Source: Pedobacter aquatilis (GTDB taxonomy: Bacteria; Bacteroidota; Bacteroidia; Sphingobacteriales; Sphingobacteriaceae). Taken from it: a DNA stretch of 64,000 nucleotides. Below, piece after piece: positions 8,417-17,788 of this stretch (positions within the stretch are counted from its first letter, which is position 1; each line of letters begins with the position of its first letter). Position numbers and translations under genes: made by a program. The DNA lies in assembly GCF_030409415.1 (NCBI RefSeq), contig NZ_JAUFPW010000033.1, positions 124,001 through 188,000 of the forward strand. The letters are read 5' to 3'. The notes below the pieces were generated by a model. The model did no database searches. It was not told where the DNA came from and worked only from the letters and a program-made list of their open reading frames with translations.

Positions 8417-8833
8417 ATGAAGAAACACCTGAATAAAAAACTTGATGCCTATACGCTTACGGAAATTCTAATCGTACTGGTAATTATCGGGATTCTGGTT
8501 CTGCTCGCCCTGCCTAACCTGATGCCGCTCATTACAAAAGCTAAAACCACGGAAGCCAAATTGCAGCTGGAGCATTTAGCCAAACTTGAGCAAGGGTATT
8601 TTTATGAGCATTCCAAATACACAAATGATTTGGCTGAACTTGGTTTCATTCAGGAGAAACTTTCTTCTGATGGTAAAGATGGAAAGGCCAATTACAAAAT
8701 AGAGGTTACTGGAGCGACCAATAATACATTTACCGCAAAGGCGACGGCAATAGCTGATTTTGATGGGGATGGGGTGTTTAATGTCTGGCAAATTGACCAG
8801 GATAAGAATTTAGAAGAAATAACACCGGATTAG
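8417..8833 (+). CDS. gspG: Type II secretion major pseudopilin (GspG-like)
   Basis: 138 residues with a class III prepilin signal: a short basic leader, then the cleavage site DA|YTLTEILIVLVII, with Glu at +5 and a hydrophobic helix of about 20 residues. Ala replaces the usual Gly at -1. The C-terminus has an acidic DFDGDGVFN loop like the calcium site of GspG. GspG subunits polymerise into the periplasmic pseudopilus that pushes substrates through the secretin. First gene of the operon, 95 nt behind upstream element copy 2, and the prepilin peptidase follows with no gap. No minor pseudopilins are encoded nearby. Confidence 0.85.
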   Translation: MKKHLNKKLDAYTLTEILIVLVIIGILVLLALPNLMPLITKAKTTEAKLQLEHLAKLEQGYFYEHSKYTNDLAELGFIQEKLSSDGKDGKANYKIEVTGATNNTFTAKATAIADFDGDGVFNVWQIDQDKNLEEITPD

Positions 8834-9337
8834 ATGTTTTGGATAGGGGGATTTGTGGTATCAGTTTTAGTGGCGATCGCCTGGCAGGACTTTAAGTTCA
8901 GGGCCGTGTATTGGTGGTTGTTTTTACTGCTTTTTTCAGGTTTGTGGACGATTAGCCTGCTGGAAGTAGGCTTCCCCTTAGCAGCAGAAAGAATGCTTTA
9001 TAACTGTGCTTTTGTGCTTTTGCAGGTTTTTTTGCTAAGCCTTTATTTTGCAGTTAAAAACCGCAGATGGCTGAATATCTTCGATGGTTACTTCGGCCTT
9101 GGTGACTTATGTTTTCTGTTGGCGGTGAGCGTTTATTTCTCCTTGACTCATTATTTGTTTTTCTATGTGCTCAGTCTGCTATTCGTGGTACTTATCAGTG
9201 GAATAATCCGCCTGGCTTCCCCTGAGGTTAATCTCAAGATTCCTCTGGCCGGTTACCAGGCACTTTGCCTGATCTGCTTGTTAATCACCGGTTTCTTTTT
9301 TCCTGTTCAAGCCTGGCTTTTAAGTCTGGGGATATAA
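8834..9337 (+). CDS. Prepilin peptidase-like membrane protein (A24 family, short form)
   Basis: 167 residues, almost entirely hydrophobic, with about six membrane segments. The two aspartates of A24 peptidases are recognisable: Asp19 in WQDFKFR and the GxGD motif in YFGLGDLCF. The N-terminal methylase domain of full-length PilD/GspO is absent. It should remove the leader of the pseudopilin encoded immediately upstream (ATG directly after its stop codon). A dedicated peptidase beside a single pilin makes the operon self-contained for pilin processing. Archaeal-type preflagellin peptidase homologues have a similar size. Confidence 0.75.
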   Translation: MFWIGGFVVSVLVAIAWQDFKFRAVYWWLFLLLFSGLWTISLLEVGFPLAAERMLYNCAFVLLQVFLLSLYFAVKNRRWLNIFDGYFGLGDLCFLLAVSVYFSLTHYLFFYVLSLLFVVLISGIIRLASPEVNLKIPLAGYQALCLICLLITGFFFPVQAWLLSLGI

Positions 9338-9343
9338 TTATAT

Positions 9344-10765
9344 ATGGAATTTTCATCCGACATACTCCACCTGCTTCCTTCTGAACTTGCCATTCAGTAC
9401 AGAGTGATTCCCTTTTCGACTAAAGGAAATACTCTCAAGCTTTACTGCGGAGAAGAAGCCTTGTCTGACCAGCTTGAGCAGGAGCTGGAAGTCATACTGG
9501 ATAAAACGGTCAGCCTGGAGCGGTTGCCGGAATCGGAAATCAGCAGGTTGCTATCCATACACTATCTGGAAGGTTCAGCTAGCGGAAAGCAGGATGAGGG
9601 GATTTCTTCTATTTCTGCGGGTGAGGATTTCCTGAGTACCCTTATTGAAGAAGCCAGGCGTTTGAAAAGCAGTGATGTACATATTGAACGCTTCGAACAA
9701 AACGGCCGGGTACGTGTCCGGATTGATGGGATGATGATTGAACGTTACCGGGTGGAGAAAGACGATTATCCGGCGCTGGTGAATAAAATCAAAATCATGG
9801 CCAATCTGGATATCGCAGAAAAACGCCTGCCTCAGGATGGCAGGATTCAGTTCCGCTCTGCCTCACGACCTGCTTTTGATATTAGGGTGTCGGTTTTACC
9901 TACCCTGCACGGAGAAAAAGTAGTGCTACGTTTACTTAGCAACAGCAGTACCGACATTGATTTGAATACCCTTGGCTTATCCGAGGCCGATATGTTCAAC
10001 TACATGCAGGGCGTGCAGCGGCCCAATGGCATTATACTCATCAGCGGTCCTACCGGCTCGGGGAAAACGACAACGCTGTATGCAACCCTGAAATTGTTGA
10101 ATAAGTCAACCAGAAATATCCTGACCATCGAAGATCCCATTGAATATACGCTGGATGGCATCAACCAGGTACAGTTGAAAGAGAGTATAGGCCTTGGATT
10201 TGCCTCCGCATTACGCACTTTCCTTCGTCAGGACCCAGATGTGATTATGGTTGGAGAAATCAGGGATCCGGAAACCGCAAATATGGCCATCCGGGCCGCA
10301 TTAACCGGTCATCTTGTACTATCGACCATTCACACAAATTCGGCCTGGGGAACTGTTTCAAGATTGATTGATATGGGTATTCCCGCATTTCTGGTCGCCA
10401 ACACCCTGAATACGACCATTGCGCAGCGCTTGGTGCGGCTGCTCTGCCCGGATTGCAAACAGCAGTCGGCTTTCGAACCTTCAGCTTACCCAAGACAATT
10501 TTTGCCTCCATTTGAACTAACGACCCAGTATAAGCCCTTGGGTTGCCCAGCTTGCTATTATACCGGATACAAGGGACGAAAAGCGGTATATGAGGTGATT
10601 CCAATGGATGCAGATTTGGCCCTGCAAATCAAGCAGGGCAATATGGCTGTTGATGGCCTGCTCGCCGAGCGAAACATCAATACCCTTTCAGGTAACGCCT
10701 TTACACTCTTCGCCGAGGGTAAAACCTCGCTAGAAGAAATTTTTCCACTTTTATTAACCATCTGA
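9344..10765 (+). CDS. gspE: GspE/PilB-type secretion ATPase
   Basis: 473 residues. The N1-like segment is short, then a catalytic core follows with Walker A GPTGSGKTTT (about residue 235), an Asp box, Walker B RQDPDVIMVGEIRD (about 295-305) and a His box STIHTNSA. A tetracysteine zinc-binding insert, LCPDCKQQ and GCPACYYTGYKGR, lies in the C-terminal part, as in GspE and PilB. It hydrolyses ATP at the inner-membrane platform to drive pseudopilus assembly. It overlaps the secretin start by one base (TGATG). The platform protein GspF it normally works with is not encoded here. Confidence 0.92.
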   Translation: MEFSSDILHLLPSELAIQYRVIPFSTKGNTLKLYCGEEALSDQLEQELEVILDKTVSLERLPESEISRLLSIHYLEGSASGKQDEGISSISAGEDFLSTLIEEARRLKSSDVHIERFEQNGRVRVRIDGMMIERYRVEKDDYPALVNKIKIMANLDIAEKRLPQDGRIQFRSASRPAFDIRVSVLPTLHGEKVVLRLLSNSSTDIDLNTLGLSEADMFNYMQGVQRPNGIILISGPTGSGKTTTLYATLKLLNKSTRNILTIEDPIEYTLDGINQVQLKESIGLGFASALRTFLRQDPDVIMVGEIRDPETANMAIRAALTGHLVLSTIHTNSAWGTVSRLIDMGIPAFLVANTLNTTIAQRLVRLLCPDCKQQSAFEPSAYPRQFLPPFELTTQYKPLGCPACYYTGYKGRKAVYEVIPMDADLALQIKQGNMAVDGLLAERNINTLSGNAFTLFAEGKTSLEEIFPLLLTI

Positions 10766-12720
10766 TGAATAGCAAAGTGATATATAATTTAATTTTCGTA
10801 ATGTTTTTCAGTCTGCTACTTGGTTCGGCGAACCCTGCTTTTGCCCAGGATGGAACTACAGAAAGACTTAGACAGGTGGAAGAACGGCTGAGGAGCGTTT
10901 CGGTAATGGTACCGGGACTGAACCAAAAGGTCCAGATGGCTATGTCGGGCGCTACCGTGCAGGAGTTTTTGCGGGCACTGGCCCAGGCTAATAACCTGAA
11001 TATTAATGTAGATCCGGCCCTTAATTTTAAAATGAGTAACAATTTCAGGAGTGAAACGGCAATGAATATCCTGCTTTTCATGGTCAGGGAATATGATCTT
11101 GACATCAATATTATCGGCTCTATAATGTCTGTATCCAAGGCTGCCTCGCCCAAGGTTGCTGTTTTAGCGAGGGATATCAGTGTGAAATATAATGCGGGCA
11201 ATGATAACTTAAGTTTTGAACTAAATAATGACTCGCTTAGTGAGGTTGCCAGGAAAATTAGCCGGCTGTCTATGAAAAATGTTGTGGTTCCAATCAACCT
11301 CTCTTCAAAAAAAGTAACTGGATTTATTGCCGCGGCACCCTTTGAAACAGCGCTCGAAAAAATGGCCTATGCCAATGAACTTAAATTTGTCAAGACCAAT
11401 GATAACATTTATCTCTTTCAACCTCTTGGAGAAGGGGAGGAACTTTACATCAGTGGGGATAAGGAAACCGCCGTTAAACGCGTGAATAAACCTGCAAACG
11501 CGTCTGGGTCGGGGGCTGGCACAGGTGCATTCCACCTTTCAGCCAAAAAAGATGCGCAGGGCAATAAGCTCATTTCCATTTATGCGCTGAATTCGCCAAT
11601 ACTGGATTTGGTTAAATCGGCCTCGGTGGAAGCCAATATCAATTATTTCATCTATTCAGATATTAAAGGCAATGTGACCACCCACCTGAATGGTATTAGT
11701 TACGATAATTTTCTGACCGCATTATTACAGGGAACCGAATACACCTACAAACGCGATGGCGGGGTTTATCTGATAGGGGACCGGAAACTGGAAGGGCTTC
11801 GTTCCAACCGGATTATACAACTGCAACACCGTTCGCTGGACACGATACAAATGATGATTCCAAATGAGTGGAAAAAGGGAGTGGAGATAAAAGAATTCAG
11901 GGAGCAGAATACCATCCTGCTTTCCGGCTCTGCCCCGCAGATAAATGAAATTGAAAACTACATCAAACAAATTGACAAGGTAGTGCCGATGGTGCTTATT
12001 GAAGTGACCCTCGTGGATATCAGAAAGGGTAAAGCCGTAAAAACCGGCATTACCGCGGGTGTTTCAGATAGCGTAAAAACCGGTGGTACGGTTTTGCCTG
12101 GTCTTGATTATACTTTTGGGGCCAATTCTATTAATAGCTTTCTTTCCAGACTGGGTAATAATAATTCGATAAATCTGGGCAGGGTAACACCAAATTTTTA
12201 TGTTAAACTCAGTGCACTGGAGAATAACAGTAATGTTGAAATCCGTTCGGTGCCTAAGCTTTCGACCTTGAATGGGCATGCGGCAAATCTGAGCATCGGA
12301 AGTTCAAGATACTATAGCCAGAGTACCCAGAATATTGTGCCTTCTCTGAATGCCCAGACTGTGGTAACCCAGACCTTTACCGAGGTAAATGCGAATCTTG
12401 AAATCAATATTAGACCGGTGGTTTCCGGCGATGATCAGGTTACGCTGAATATTGGGGTTAATATTTCAGATTTTATAGGTACCCCGCCTTTAAATGCACC
12501 GCCACCGAAATCGACCAGTAAATTTAATTCGATAATACGTGCCAAAAATGAGGATATGATCGTACTTGGCGGACTTGAACGAACAGAAAGTACCGAGAGT
12601 GGCTCTGGCATTCCGCTGCTGTCCCGTATACCGGTGTTGAAGTGGTTATTCAGTAGCAGGGAAAAATCAAATAATAAGGTGGTGACGCTGGTTTTCATCA
12701 AACCTATAATTATGTATTAA
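10765..12720 (+). CDS. gspD: Type II secretion secretin (GspD-like)
   Basis: 651 residues with a Sec signal peptide (cut near PAFAQDG). Periplasmic N-domains fill about residues 30-370, including the early MSGATVQEFLRALAQANNLN block typical of secretin N-domains. The C-terminal secretin domain begins near VPMVLIEVTLVDIR (about residue 405) and ends with IPVLKWLFSSRE and VFIKPIIMY. Secretins form the ring-shaped outer-membrane gate. No lipobox is present and no pilotin gene is nearby, so how it is targeted to the outer membrane is unclear. It is a core gene of the operon. Confidence 0.9.
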   Translation: MNSKVIYNLIFVMFFSLLLGSANPAFAQDGTTERLRQVEERLRSVSVMVPGLNQKVQMAMSGATVQEFLRALAQANNLNINVDPALNFKMSNNFRSETAMNILLFMVREYDLDINIIGSIMSVSKAASPKVAVLARDISVKYNAGNDNLSFELNNDSLSEVARKISRLSMKNVVVPINLSSKKVTGFIAAAPFETALEKMAYANELKFVKTNDNIYLFQPLGEGEELYISGDKETAVKRVNKPANASGSGAGTGAFHLSAKKDAQGNKLISIYALNSPILDLVKSASVEANINYFIYSDIKGNVTTHLNGISYDNFLTALLQGTEYTYKRDGGVYLIGDRKLEGLRSNRIIQLQHRSLDTIQMMIPNEWKKGVEIKEFREQNTILLSGSAPQINEIENYIKQIDKVVPMVLIEVTLVDIRKGKAVKTGITAGVSDSVKTGGTVLPGLDYTFGANSINSFLSRLGNNNSINLGRVTPNFYVKLSALENNSNVEIRSVPKLSTLNGHAANLSIGSSRYYSQSTQNIVPSLNAQTVVTQTFTEVNANLEINIRPVVSGDDQVTLNIGVNISDFIGTPPLNAPPPKSTSKFNSIIRAKNEDMIVLGGLERTESTESGSGIPLLSRIPVLKWLFSSREKSNNKVVTLVFIKPIIMY

Positions 12721-12724
12721 ACTG

Positions 12725-13912
12725 ATGCTGGAACAACCATTAAATACTGTTATGGGCCTGGAACTGATTTTGCTTGGCGATAACCTTTACCGCTGTCATG
12801 CATGTCTGCTTTCTAAAAAGGGAAGTATCCTGGGAATTCAATCCAAAAGCATTATGGAAGGCACGCTGGTTCAGGTGTTGGAGAAAATCCCAAGGAATTA
12901 TCCGATTGCTCTGAACCTGACAGGTAAAGGTATCCTTTTTAAGCATCTAACCGACAACGGGGACCGGGACGTGGCAGAAGTATTTTCTTCAGTATTTCCG
13001 GGAGTGCTGGCCACCGACTTTTATGTACAGCAATTTAGCTCTGGTAAACACAGCGTTTTAAGCATCATGCGTAGAACCGCTACCGATATTATCCTGCAAA
13101 CATTTAGACAATCGGGGATAAAGGTGTTAGCGCTGACCTTTGGTGCATCGGTGACTTCCTGCATCTGGAGCTTACTTGAACTGGATGGTATGTATCTTTC
13201 TTTTCAGGGGCATCAGTTTAAGCTGGACGGCGGCATGCAACTGCTGGAGTATAACCACCGTTCAATAATCCAGTCCGAGCAAATTCAAAACATTGCAGGG
13301 CAGGAACTGGCTGATAAGTACTTAATTGCATATGCTGCTGCATTTCAGCTGCTGCTTTATAAACAAATGAATATGCTATGGGCAGAGGTGCCGGAAGTTA
13401 AGGTTGCTTTTGAAAATTTCCTGCAGGACTCAATTTTAAAGAAAAGGGCATTAGTATTTATGGGTATATTGTTTTTAAGCTTAATAACGAGTTTTTTGGT
13501 CTTTAGTCATTATAACAGTGAGAATTCCAGGCTCTCGGGCGTGGCGGGAACGCTGGCGGCTTCTGAAAATCAGCTGGATTTATTCAAGCAAGATATTGCC
13601 GAGCAAGAAGCCCTGTTAAAAAAGGTCAGTTGGAATGGAGGTTATCCACCTGGTTTTGTATTGAAGGAAATCAGCAGTACCTGTCCAAGACAATTGAGTT
13701 TACTTAAGATCTCGATGAATCCGCTTTCAAAAGAGCCTACGGATGAAAGACCGGTTATACTCTTGTCTGGGCTCAGCGGAAACCTGACTGCTGTAAATAA
13801 CTGGATTTTTTTATTAAAAGAAAGGAAATGGGTGAAGCTTGTTAAATTACAGGGCTACAGTGCGGATCCCGAATCGGGTAACTATAGGTTTAATTTAAAA
13901 ATAGGCTATTAA
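12725..13912 (+). CDS. GspL-like protein: PilM-type domain fused to PilN-type domain
   Basis: 395 residues. The first about 240 look like a cytoplasmic actin-fold PilM/GspL domain. One membrane segment (ALVFMGILFLSLITSFLVF, about 240-262) follows, then a short coiled region and a periplasmic PilN/GspL-like ferredoxin-type domain (LLKKVSWNGGYPPG onward). This layout matches GspL, which couples the GspE ATPase to the inner-membrane platform. It lies 4 nt after the secretin gene and 2 nt before the next gene. The assignment rests on architecture and context; individual motifs are weak. Confidence 0.65.
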   Translation: MLEQPLNTVMGLELILLGDNLYRCHACLLSKKGSILGIQSKSIMEGTLVQVLEKIPRNYPIALNLTGKGILFKHLTDNGDRDVAEVFSSVFPGVLATDFYVQQFSSGKHSVLSIMRRTATDIILQTFRQSGIKVLALTFGASVTSCIWSLLELDGMYLSFQGHQFKLDGGMQLLEYNHRSIIQSEQIQNIAGQELADKYLIAYAAAFQLLLYKQMNMLWAEVPEVKVAFENFLQDSILKKRALVFMGILFLSLITSFLVFSHYNSENSRLSGVAGTLAASENQLDLFKQDIAEQEALLKKVSWNGGYPPGFVLKEISSTCPRQLSLLKISMNPLSKEPTDERPVILLSGLSGNLTAVNNWIFLLKERKWVKLVKLQGYSADPESGNYRFNLKIGY

Positions 13913-13914
13913 AG

Positions 13915-14439
13915 ATGTGGGCAAAACTTGATTTTAAGCGGAAGCGGGCGGCACTTTATCTACTGATGGCTTTTATGGCGTATATGGCTTGGGCATTCTC
14001 TTTTAAAAATGCCATTTCGGCTATGCTGCTCAACAGGGAACTGTCGGGAAAGGAAAGTAAAGGGAGGCAACAGGATTCCGCTAGCCCATTTGTTTTGAGA
14101 AAACATGAATTTTATTTAGGTGTAGTTAAAAGCTATAAAGTTAAGCAGGCTGATGTTGAAGGTCACATCTGGCAGGTGCTTTCTGGAATTGCCGTTCATC
14201 ATGCCGCAGAGATCAGTTTAGAGCCAGCCTTGGAAGTTGTAGCAGATACGGTGCAACAGGTAAATGCTTATGATTTTGTGTTTAAAGGCAACTATGCGCA
14301 GCTTGTAAAAGTATTGGATTCTACAAATGCGAGCCCGGGTATTGGCAGGCTTTCAGCTATCGAGCTTTCGAGATCCCCGCTCGCAGATGAACCTTCTGAT
14401 CAATTGCGCCTTAAACTCCGTCTGTCTGTTGTTAAATAG
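13915..14439 (+). CDS. GspM/PilO-like inner-membrane protein
   Basis: 174 residues: a basic N-terminus, one membrane segment (ALYLLMAFMAYMAWAF), then a periplasmic domain with no recognised motif. Size, topology and position after the GspL-like gene fit GspM or PilO, the platform partner of GspL. Last gene of the secretion operon. The region after it holds copy 3 of the shared element and then the fibre cluster. Confidence 0.55.
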   Translation: MWAKLDFKRKRAALYLLMAFMAYMAWAFSFKNAISAMLLNRELSGKESKGRQQDSASPFVLRKHEFYLGVVKSYKVKQADVEGHIWQVLSGIAVHHAAEISLEPALEVVADTVQQVNAYDFVFKGNYAQLVKVLDSTNASPGIGRLSAIELSRSPLADEPSDQLRLKLRLSVVK

Positions 14440-14466
14440 CGGTCCGTTCGGTTTGTTGCAATTGCT

Positions 14467-14535
14467 GTTTTTTTCGTCACGTAAAAACAAGCGTTCATTG
14501 GTTCATACCCACCGTTTGTCAAGTAGATTTTATTT
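14467..14535 (+). promoter_or_regulatory. Shared upstream element, copy 3 (before fibre cluster A)
   Basis: CGTCA at 14475 and GTCAAGTAGATTTT at 14518, 43 nt apart. Between them GCGTTCA and CCGTTTG lie 21 nt apart. The fibre 2 start codon is 110 nt downstream of GTCAA. Confidence 0.75.
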
Positions 14536-14627
14536 AATTCTTTTATCCTGATACTTTACAACTGAAATAGGTATTGGTTGATACGCTCAACGCTTCAATC
14601 AAAATCGGCAGATTCAATTCAGTTATC

Positions 14628-15599
14628 ATGAGAAAAATAATTAAAATCCTGTTTGTATTAGCGGTCAGCCTACCGTTTTTGACAGAAATTTCCTTTAGTC
14701 AGAATTTTATTCCTATGTCAGATACCCGGGCGATTTCGACATTTCCGAATTCGTATAATCAGCGGTTCGAGGGGCATTTTAAGGTATCTAGCGCCATTGG
14801 TTTACCATGGGGAGATAATCCATATTATGGGGTTTTGGGTTTCAGGGGGTGGATTGATGACACCGGGGGTAAAGGACATGAGCTGGCTTTTTCAAATCAT
14901 GGAAAAATATATTGGAGGTCTGGTTATGACGCTAGCGGATGGGAAAGCTGGAAGCAGATTATGGTTAGCGATGGAAGTGGTAATCTAATCGTGAATGGAG
15001 ACCTATATTCGAAAGCATCCTCAAACGAGGGTGGCTCAATCTCATTAGTTAATTCTCTTAAAACCGGACAGGCTCAGGCAAATCGATGGACAATTTATAA
15101 CATGACTGGAAACTATGGGAACAGTCTTCAGTTTTGCGCATATGATCTTGCAGGATGTGGTGATATAAATGGACTTTGTAGTAGCAGGTTTACCATTATG
15201 GATAGCGGGAATGTCGGAATTGGCACTACAACTCCAGCTGAGAAACTTTCTGTTAATGGGAAAATACGTGCACATGAGGTAAAGGTTGAGGTAAGTAATT
15301 GGCCGGATTATGTGTTTGATGAGGGGCACAAAATCGAAACACTGGAAAAGTTGGAAAGTTATATCAAAGTAAATAAACATCTACCCGAAATGCCTTCCGC
15401 AGAGCATATTGAGCGTGAGGGTTTAACGGTTGGGGTGATGATTAAGCTTCAGCAAAAAAAAATTGAGGAGCTCACGCTGTATTTAATAGAAAAAGATAAG
15501 GCGCTTAATAAATCCGAAAAGAAAACTGCTGAGCTTGAATCAGAAGTGAAGATTATTACTAAAAGACTTTTGCAAATCGAACAAAAACTTAATAAATAG
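14628..15599 (+). CDS. Fibre-like secreted protein 2
   Basis: 323 residues from ATG 14628, which gives a proper Sec signal (MRKIIKILFVLAVSLPF, cut near SFSQ); the longer TTG frame from 14574 does not. The variable part resembles phage tail-fibre tips (YYGVLGFRGW, WESWKQIM) and includes a module RWTIYNMTGNYGN that recurs twice in fibre 13. The constant part starts at GNVGIGTTTP (about residue 194), then NWPDYVF, KHLPEMP and a terminal coiled coil. The usual LGEMNK helix reads VGVMIKLQQKKIEE. First gene of fibre cluster A; the next starts 2 nt after its stop. Confidence 0.7.
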   Translation: MRKIIKILFVLAVSLPFLTEISFSQNFIPMSDTRAISTFPNSYNQRFEGHFKVSSAIGLPWGDNPYYGVLGFRGWIDDTGGKGHELAFSNHGKIYWRSGYDASGWESWKQIMVSDGSGNLIVNGDLYSKASSNEGGSISLVNSLKTGQAQANRWTIYNMTGNYGNSLQFCAYDLAGCGDINGLCSSRFTIMDSGNVGIGTTTPAEKLSVNGKIRAHEVKVEVSNWPDYVFDEGHKIETLEKLESYIKVNKHLPEMPSAEHIEREGLTVGVMIKLQQKKIEELTLYLIEKDKALNKSEKKTAELESEVKIITKRLLQIEQKLNK

Positions 15600-15601
15600 C
15601 G

Positions 15602-16726
15602 ATGAAAAGTAGACTTTTACTCTTAATAGCATTGTTGCCGGTGCTCTGTTTTGCACAAACCCAAACTCGGGAGAATGCGGGGCTCCAGGGTAATTCAGGA
15701 GCCACCTCTGGTTTTTTTGAAACCTCTAATCCGGTCAACTATCCGTTCGGGGCAAATGGCTGGTGGCATTTATTGGATATAAGACACACCAACACCAGTA
15801 ATAATTATGCAATGCAGTTCGCCGGTAGCTTTTTCGATCAGAACTTATATTTTCGCAAGACGCTGAATAACCCCTCCACGCCTTGGAGCAAAGTATTGCT
15901 TATGGAAAATCAGCAGGTAAACATAGATGCTATGGCTATCATAGGCAATAGTGCCGGAAACAATTACAATGAAAATCTTCGTTTGCCAAATTCACTTGCC
16001 GGATATTCTTGCATTGCACTCGGTGCGGTATCTGGTGGTTCGGGAACTGGTCCTGGACAATGGTCACTCGTCAAATACCCGGAGTCATTAGGGTCAAAAT
16101 TTGCAATTTCTCATTACGGCGATGAACATCTAAGTATTTTAACGAATGGAAATATCGGTACTGGCACCCAAAATCCCCTCTATAAGTTAAATGTTTCTCA
16201 GGATCTTACAATGAACAATGACATTGATATAGCCCAATTTGGAATCTCCGGTCATTCAGATAATGCGAAGAGACTGGTTTTAGGCTACGATGTGAATGGG
16301 GCAGGTTTTGGATACATTAAAGCGGGTTGGTATGCGCACAAATGGACTAACCTGGCTTTACAACCAAATGGCGGAAATGTTGGAATTGGCACTACAACTC
16401 CAGCAGAGAGACTTTCTGTCAATGGTAAAATGAGAGCGCATGAAGTAAAGGTTGAAGTAAGTAATTGGCCGGATTATGTGTTTGATGAAAATTATAGGAT
16501 TGAAGCGTTGGAAAAGTTGGAAAGCTATATCAAAGTAAATAAACATTTGCCGGATATGCCTTCTGCGGAAAGCATTGAACGTGATGGTTTGGCTGTTGGA
16601 GACATGATCAAGCTCCAGCAGAAAAAAATTGAGGAACTTACGCTACATGTCATAGAGCAAAATAAACAAATTCAAGAATTGAGATCAATGATAACGACCA
16701 GAAAAATAAGAAAATCTGATCTATAA
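15602..16726 (+). CDS. Fibre-like secreted protein 3
   Basis: 374 residues with a Sec signal (MKSRLLLLIALLPVLCFAQ). The N-terminal module (SGFFETSNPVNYP, WWHLLDIRHTN, SFFDQNLYFRKT) is shared with fibre 14, about 11 kb downstream, while the middle is different. A second GNIGTGTQNP motif lies near residue 183. The constant part starts at GNVGIGTTTP (about residue 258) and ends in a basic tail. At DNA level the GNVGIGT-to-NWPDYVF block is almost identical to fibre 2, consistent with duplication or gene conversion. Confidence 0.7.
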   Translation: MKSRLLLLIALLPVLCFAQTQTRENAGLQGNSGATSGFFETSNPVNYPFGANGWWHLLDIRHTNTSNNYAMQFAGSFFDQNLYFRKTLNNPSTPWSKVLLMENQQVNIDAMAIIGNSAGNNYNENLRLPNSLAGYSCIALGAVSGGSGTGPGQWSLVKYPESLGSKFAISHYGDEHLSILTNGNIGTGTQNPLYKLNVSQDLTMNNDIDIAQFGISGHSDNAKRLVLGYDVNGAGFGYIKAGWYAHKWTNLALQPNGGNVGIGTTTPAERLSVNGKMRAHEVKVEVSNWPDYVFDENYRIEALEKLESYIKVNKHLPDMPSAESIERDGLAVGDMIKLQQKKIEELTLHVIEQNKQIQELRSMITTRKIRKSDL

Positions 16727-16834
16727 CTGATCATTTTCATTTGTGCATGAGAAAAGTTAGACCCGTGCGTTCGTTTTCTTGGACAAGTGCCATAGGCTAT
16801 ACAATCTTCAAGTACTTTTTCCAAACTCTAATTT

Positions 16835-17788
16835 ATGATTATTAAAATGTTGACAAAAAGCAAATTATTAATAGTAGCTGGAATGTTGTTTTTAATGTTC
16901 TGGTCTGTTTCTGCGGTGGCGCAGAACTATCCTAATATCTTAAACTATGCTTTAAACGGAACCCCTGTGCATGGAGTGAAGATTAAAACGAATATTCCGT
17001 TCATTCCAGGAAACCAGATGCCGACCATTCAGTTGTCAGGATACAGCTATGGTGCTGCTCAGGTGTTTGATGTTAAACTGGTGTATTATATTTACTCGAA
17101 TCCAGTTGACTTCTTTAATCCGGTGAACTATCATTTTTATGCAGTAAAAGCATCTTCAGCAGGTGGGCTTACGCCGGGGATTTATCTTTCTCATGAAAAC
17201 GGGAAAGTCATCATTTATATCGATAGTAAAATATATTATCAAAGATTCACTGTAAGTGCTTTTGCGGAAGGTATGGGTGAAAATGCTACTTGGTTCCAGG
17301 GTTGGACAACGGCCGATGAACCCAATTCCGGTTCGCACATGATTGAAGTTGGTTATGAAAATACATTTGCTGGGAAAGTGAATCTTCCAGGTTCTGGCAT
17401 CTGGAACCAATATGGAAATGTAGGCATTGGCACAACTAACCCCACTGAAAAACTTTCGGTTAATGGGAAAATCCGTGCTCAGGAAATTAAAATTGAAGTA
17501 AATAACTGGCCTGATTTTGTATTTGAACAGGACTACAAGTTATTGAAATTAACCGAGCTTGATAAGTTTATAAAGATTAACAAACATCTGCCGGATATTC
17601 CTCCCGCTAGAACTATCGGTAAGGATGGCCTGGCTATAGGTGAAATGAATAAGATTTTACTCCAAAAAGTGGAAGAGCTAACCATACACCTAATTGAAAA
17701 AGACAAACTAATCTCAACTTTGATAAAAAGGATGGACATTGTTGAGAAATCCATTAAAAAAAACAAAAATAAATCTAAGCATGAATAA
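16835..17788 (+). CDS. Fibre-like secreted protein 4
   Basis: 317 residues with a Sec signal (cut near AVAQN); the start is ATG 16835 or the Met at 16847. The variable part is a beta-rich domain with TIQLSGYSYGAAQ and related blocks that resemble fibre 12 (EIQITGYMYASSN) in order and spacing, so the two probably share one ligand-type domain. The constant part starts at GNVGIGTTNP (about residue 193), then NWPDFVF, KHLPDIP, IGEMNKILLQKVEEL. The 3' end overlaps the fibre 5 start by 8 nt. Confidence 0.7.
   Translation: MIIKMLTKSKLLIVAGMLFLMFWSVSAVAQNYPNILNYALNGTPVHGVKIKTNIPFIPGNQMPTIQLSGYSYGAAQVFDVKLVYYIYSNPVDFFNPVNYHFYAVKASSAGGLTPGIYLSHENGKVIIYIDSKIYYQRFTVSAFAEGMGENATWFQGWTTADEPNSGSHMIEVGYENTFAGKVNLPGSGIWNQYGNVGIGTTNPTEKLSVNGKIRAQEIKIEVNNWPDFVFEQDYKLLKLTELDKFIKINKHLPDIPPARTIGKDGLAIGEMNKILLQKVEELTIHLIEKDKLISTLIKRMDIVEKSIKKNKNKSKHE

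Noticed and set aside
10701..11297. 198-codon minus-strand frame over the GspE/GspD junction
   Set aside because: Lies opposite two strongly supported genes and has no recognisable domain.
16741..16800. Possible sixth copy of the 43-nt element before fibre 4
   Set aside because: Only loose similarity (CATGAGAAAAG, GTGCGTTCG, GACAAG) and the spacing is about 4 nt short. It may be a decayed copy but is not supported.
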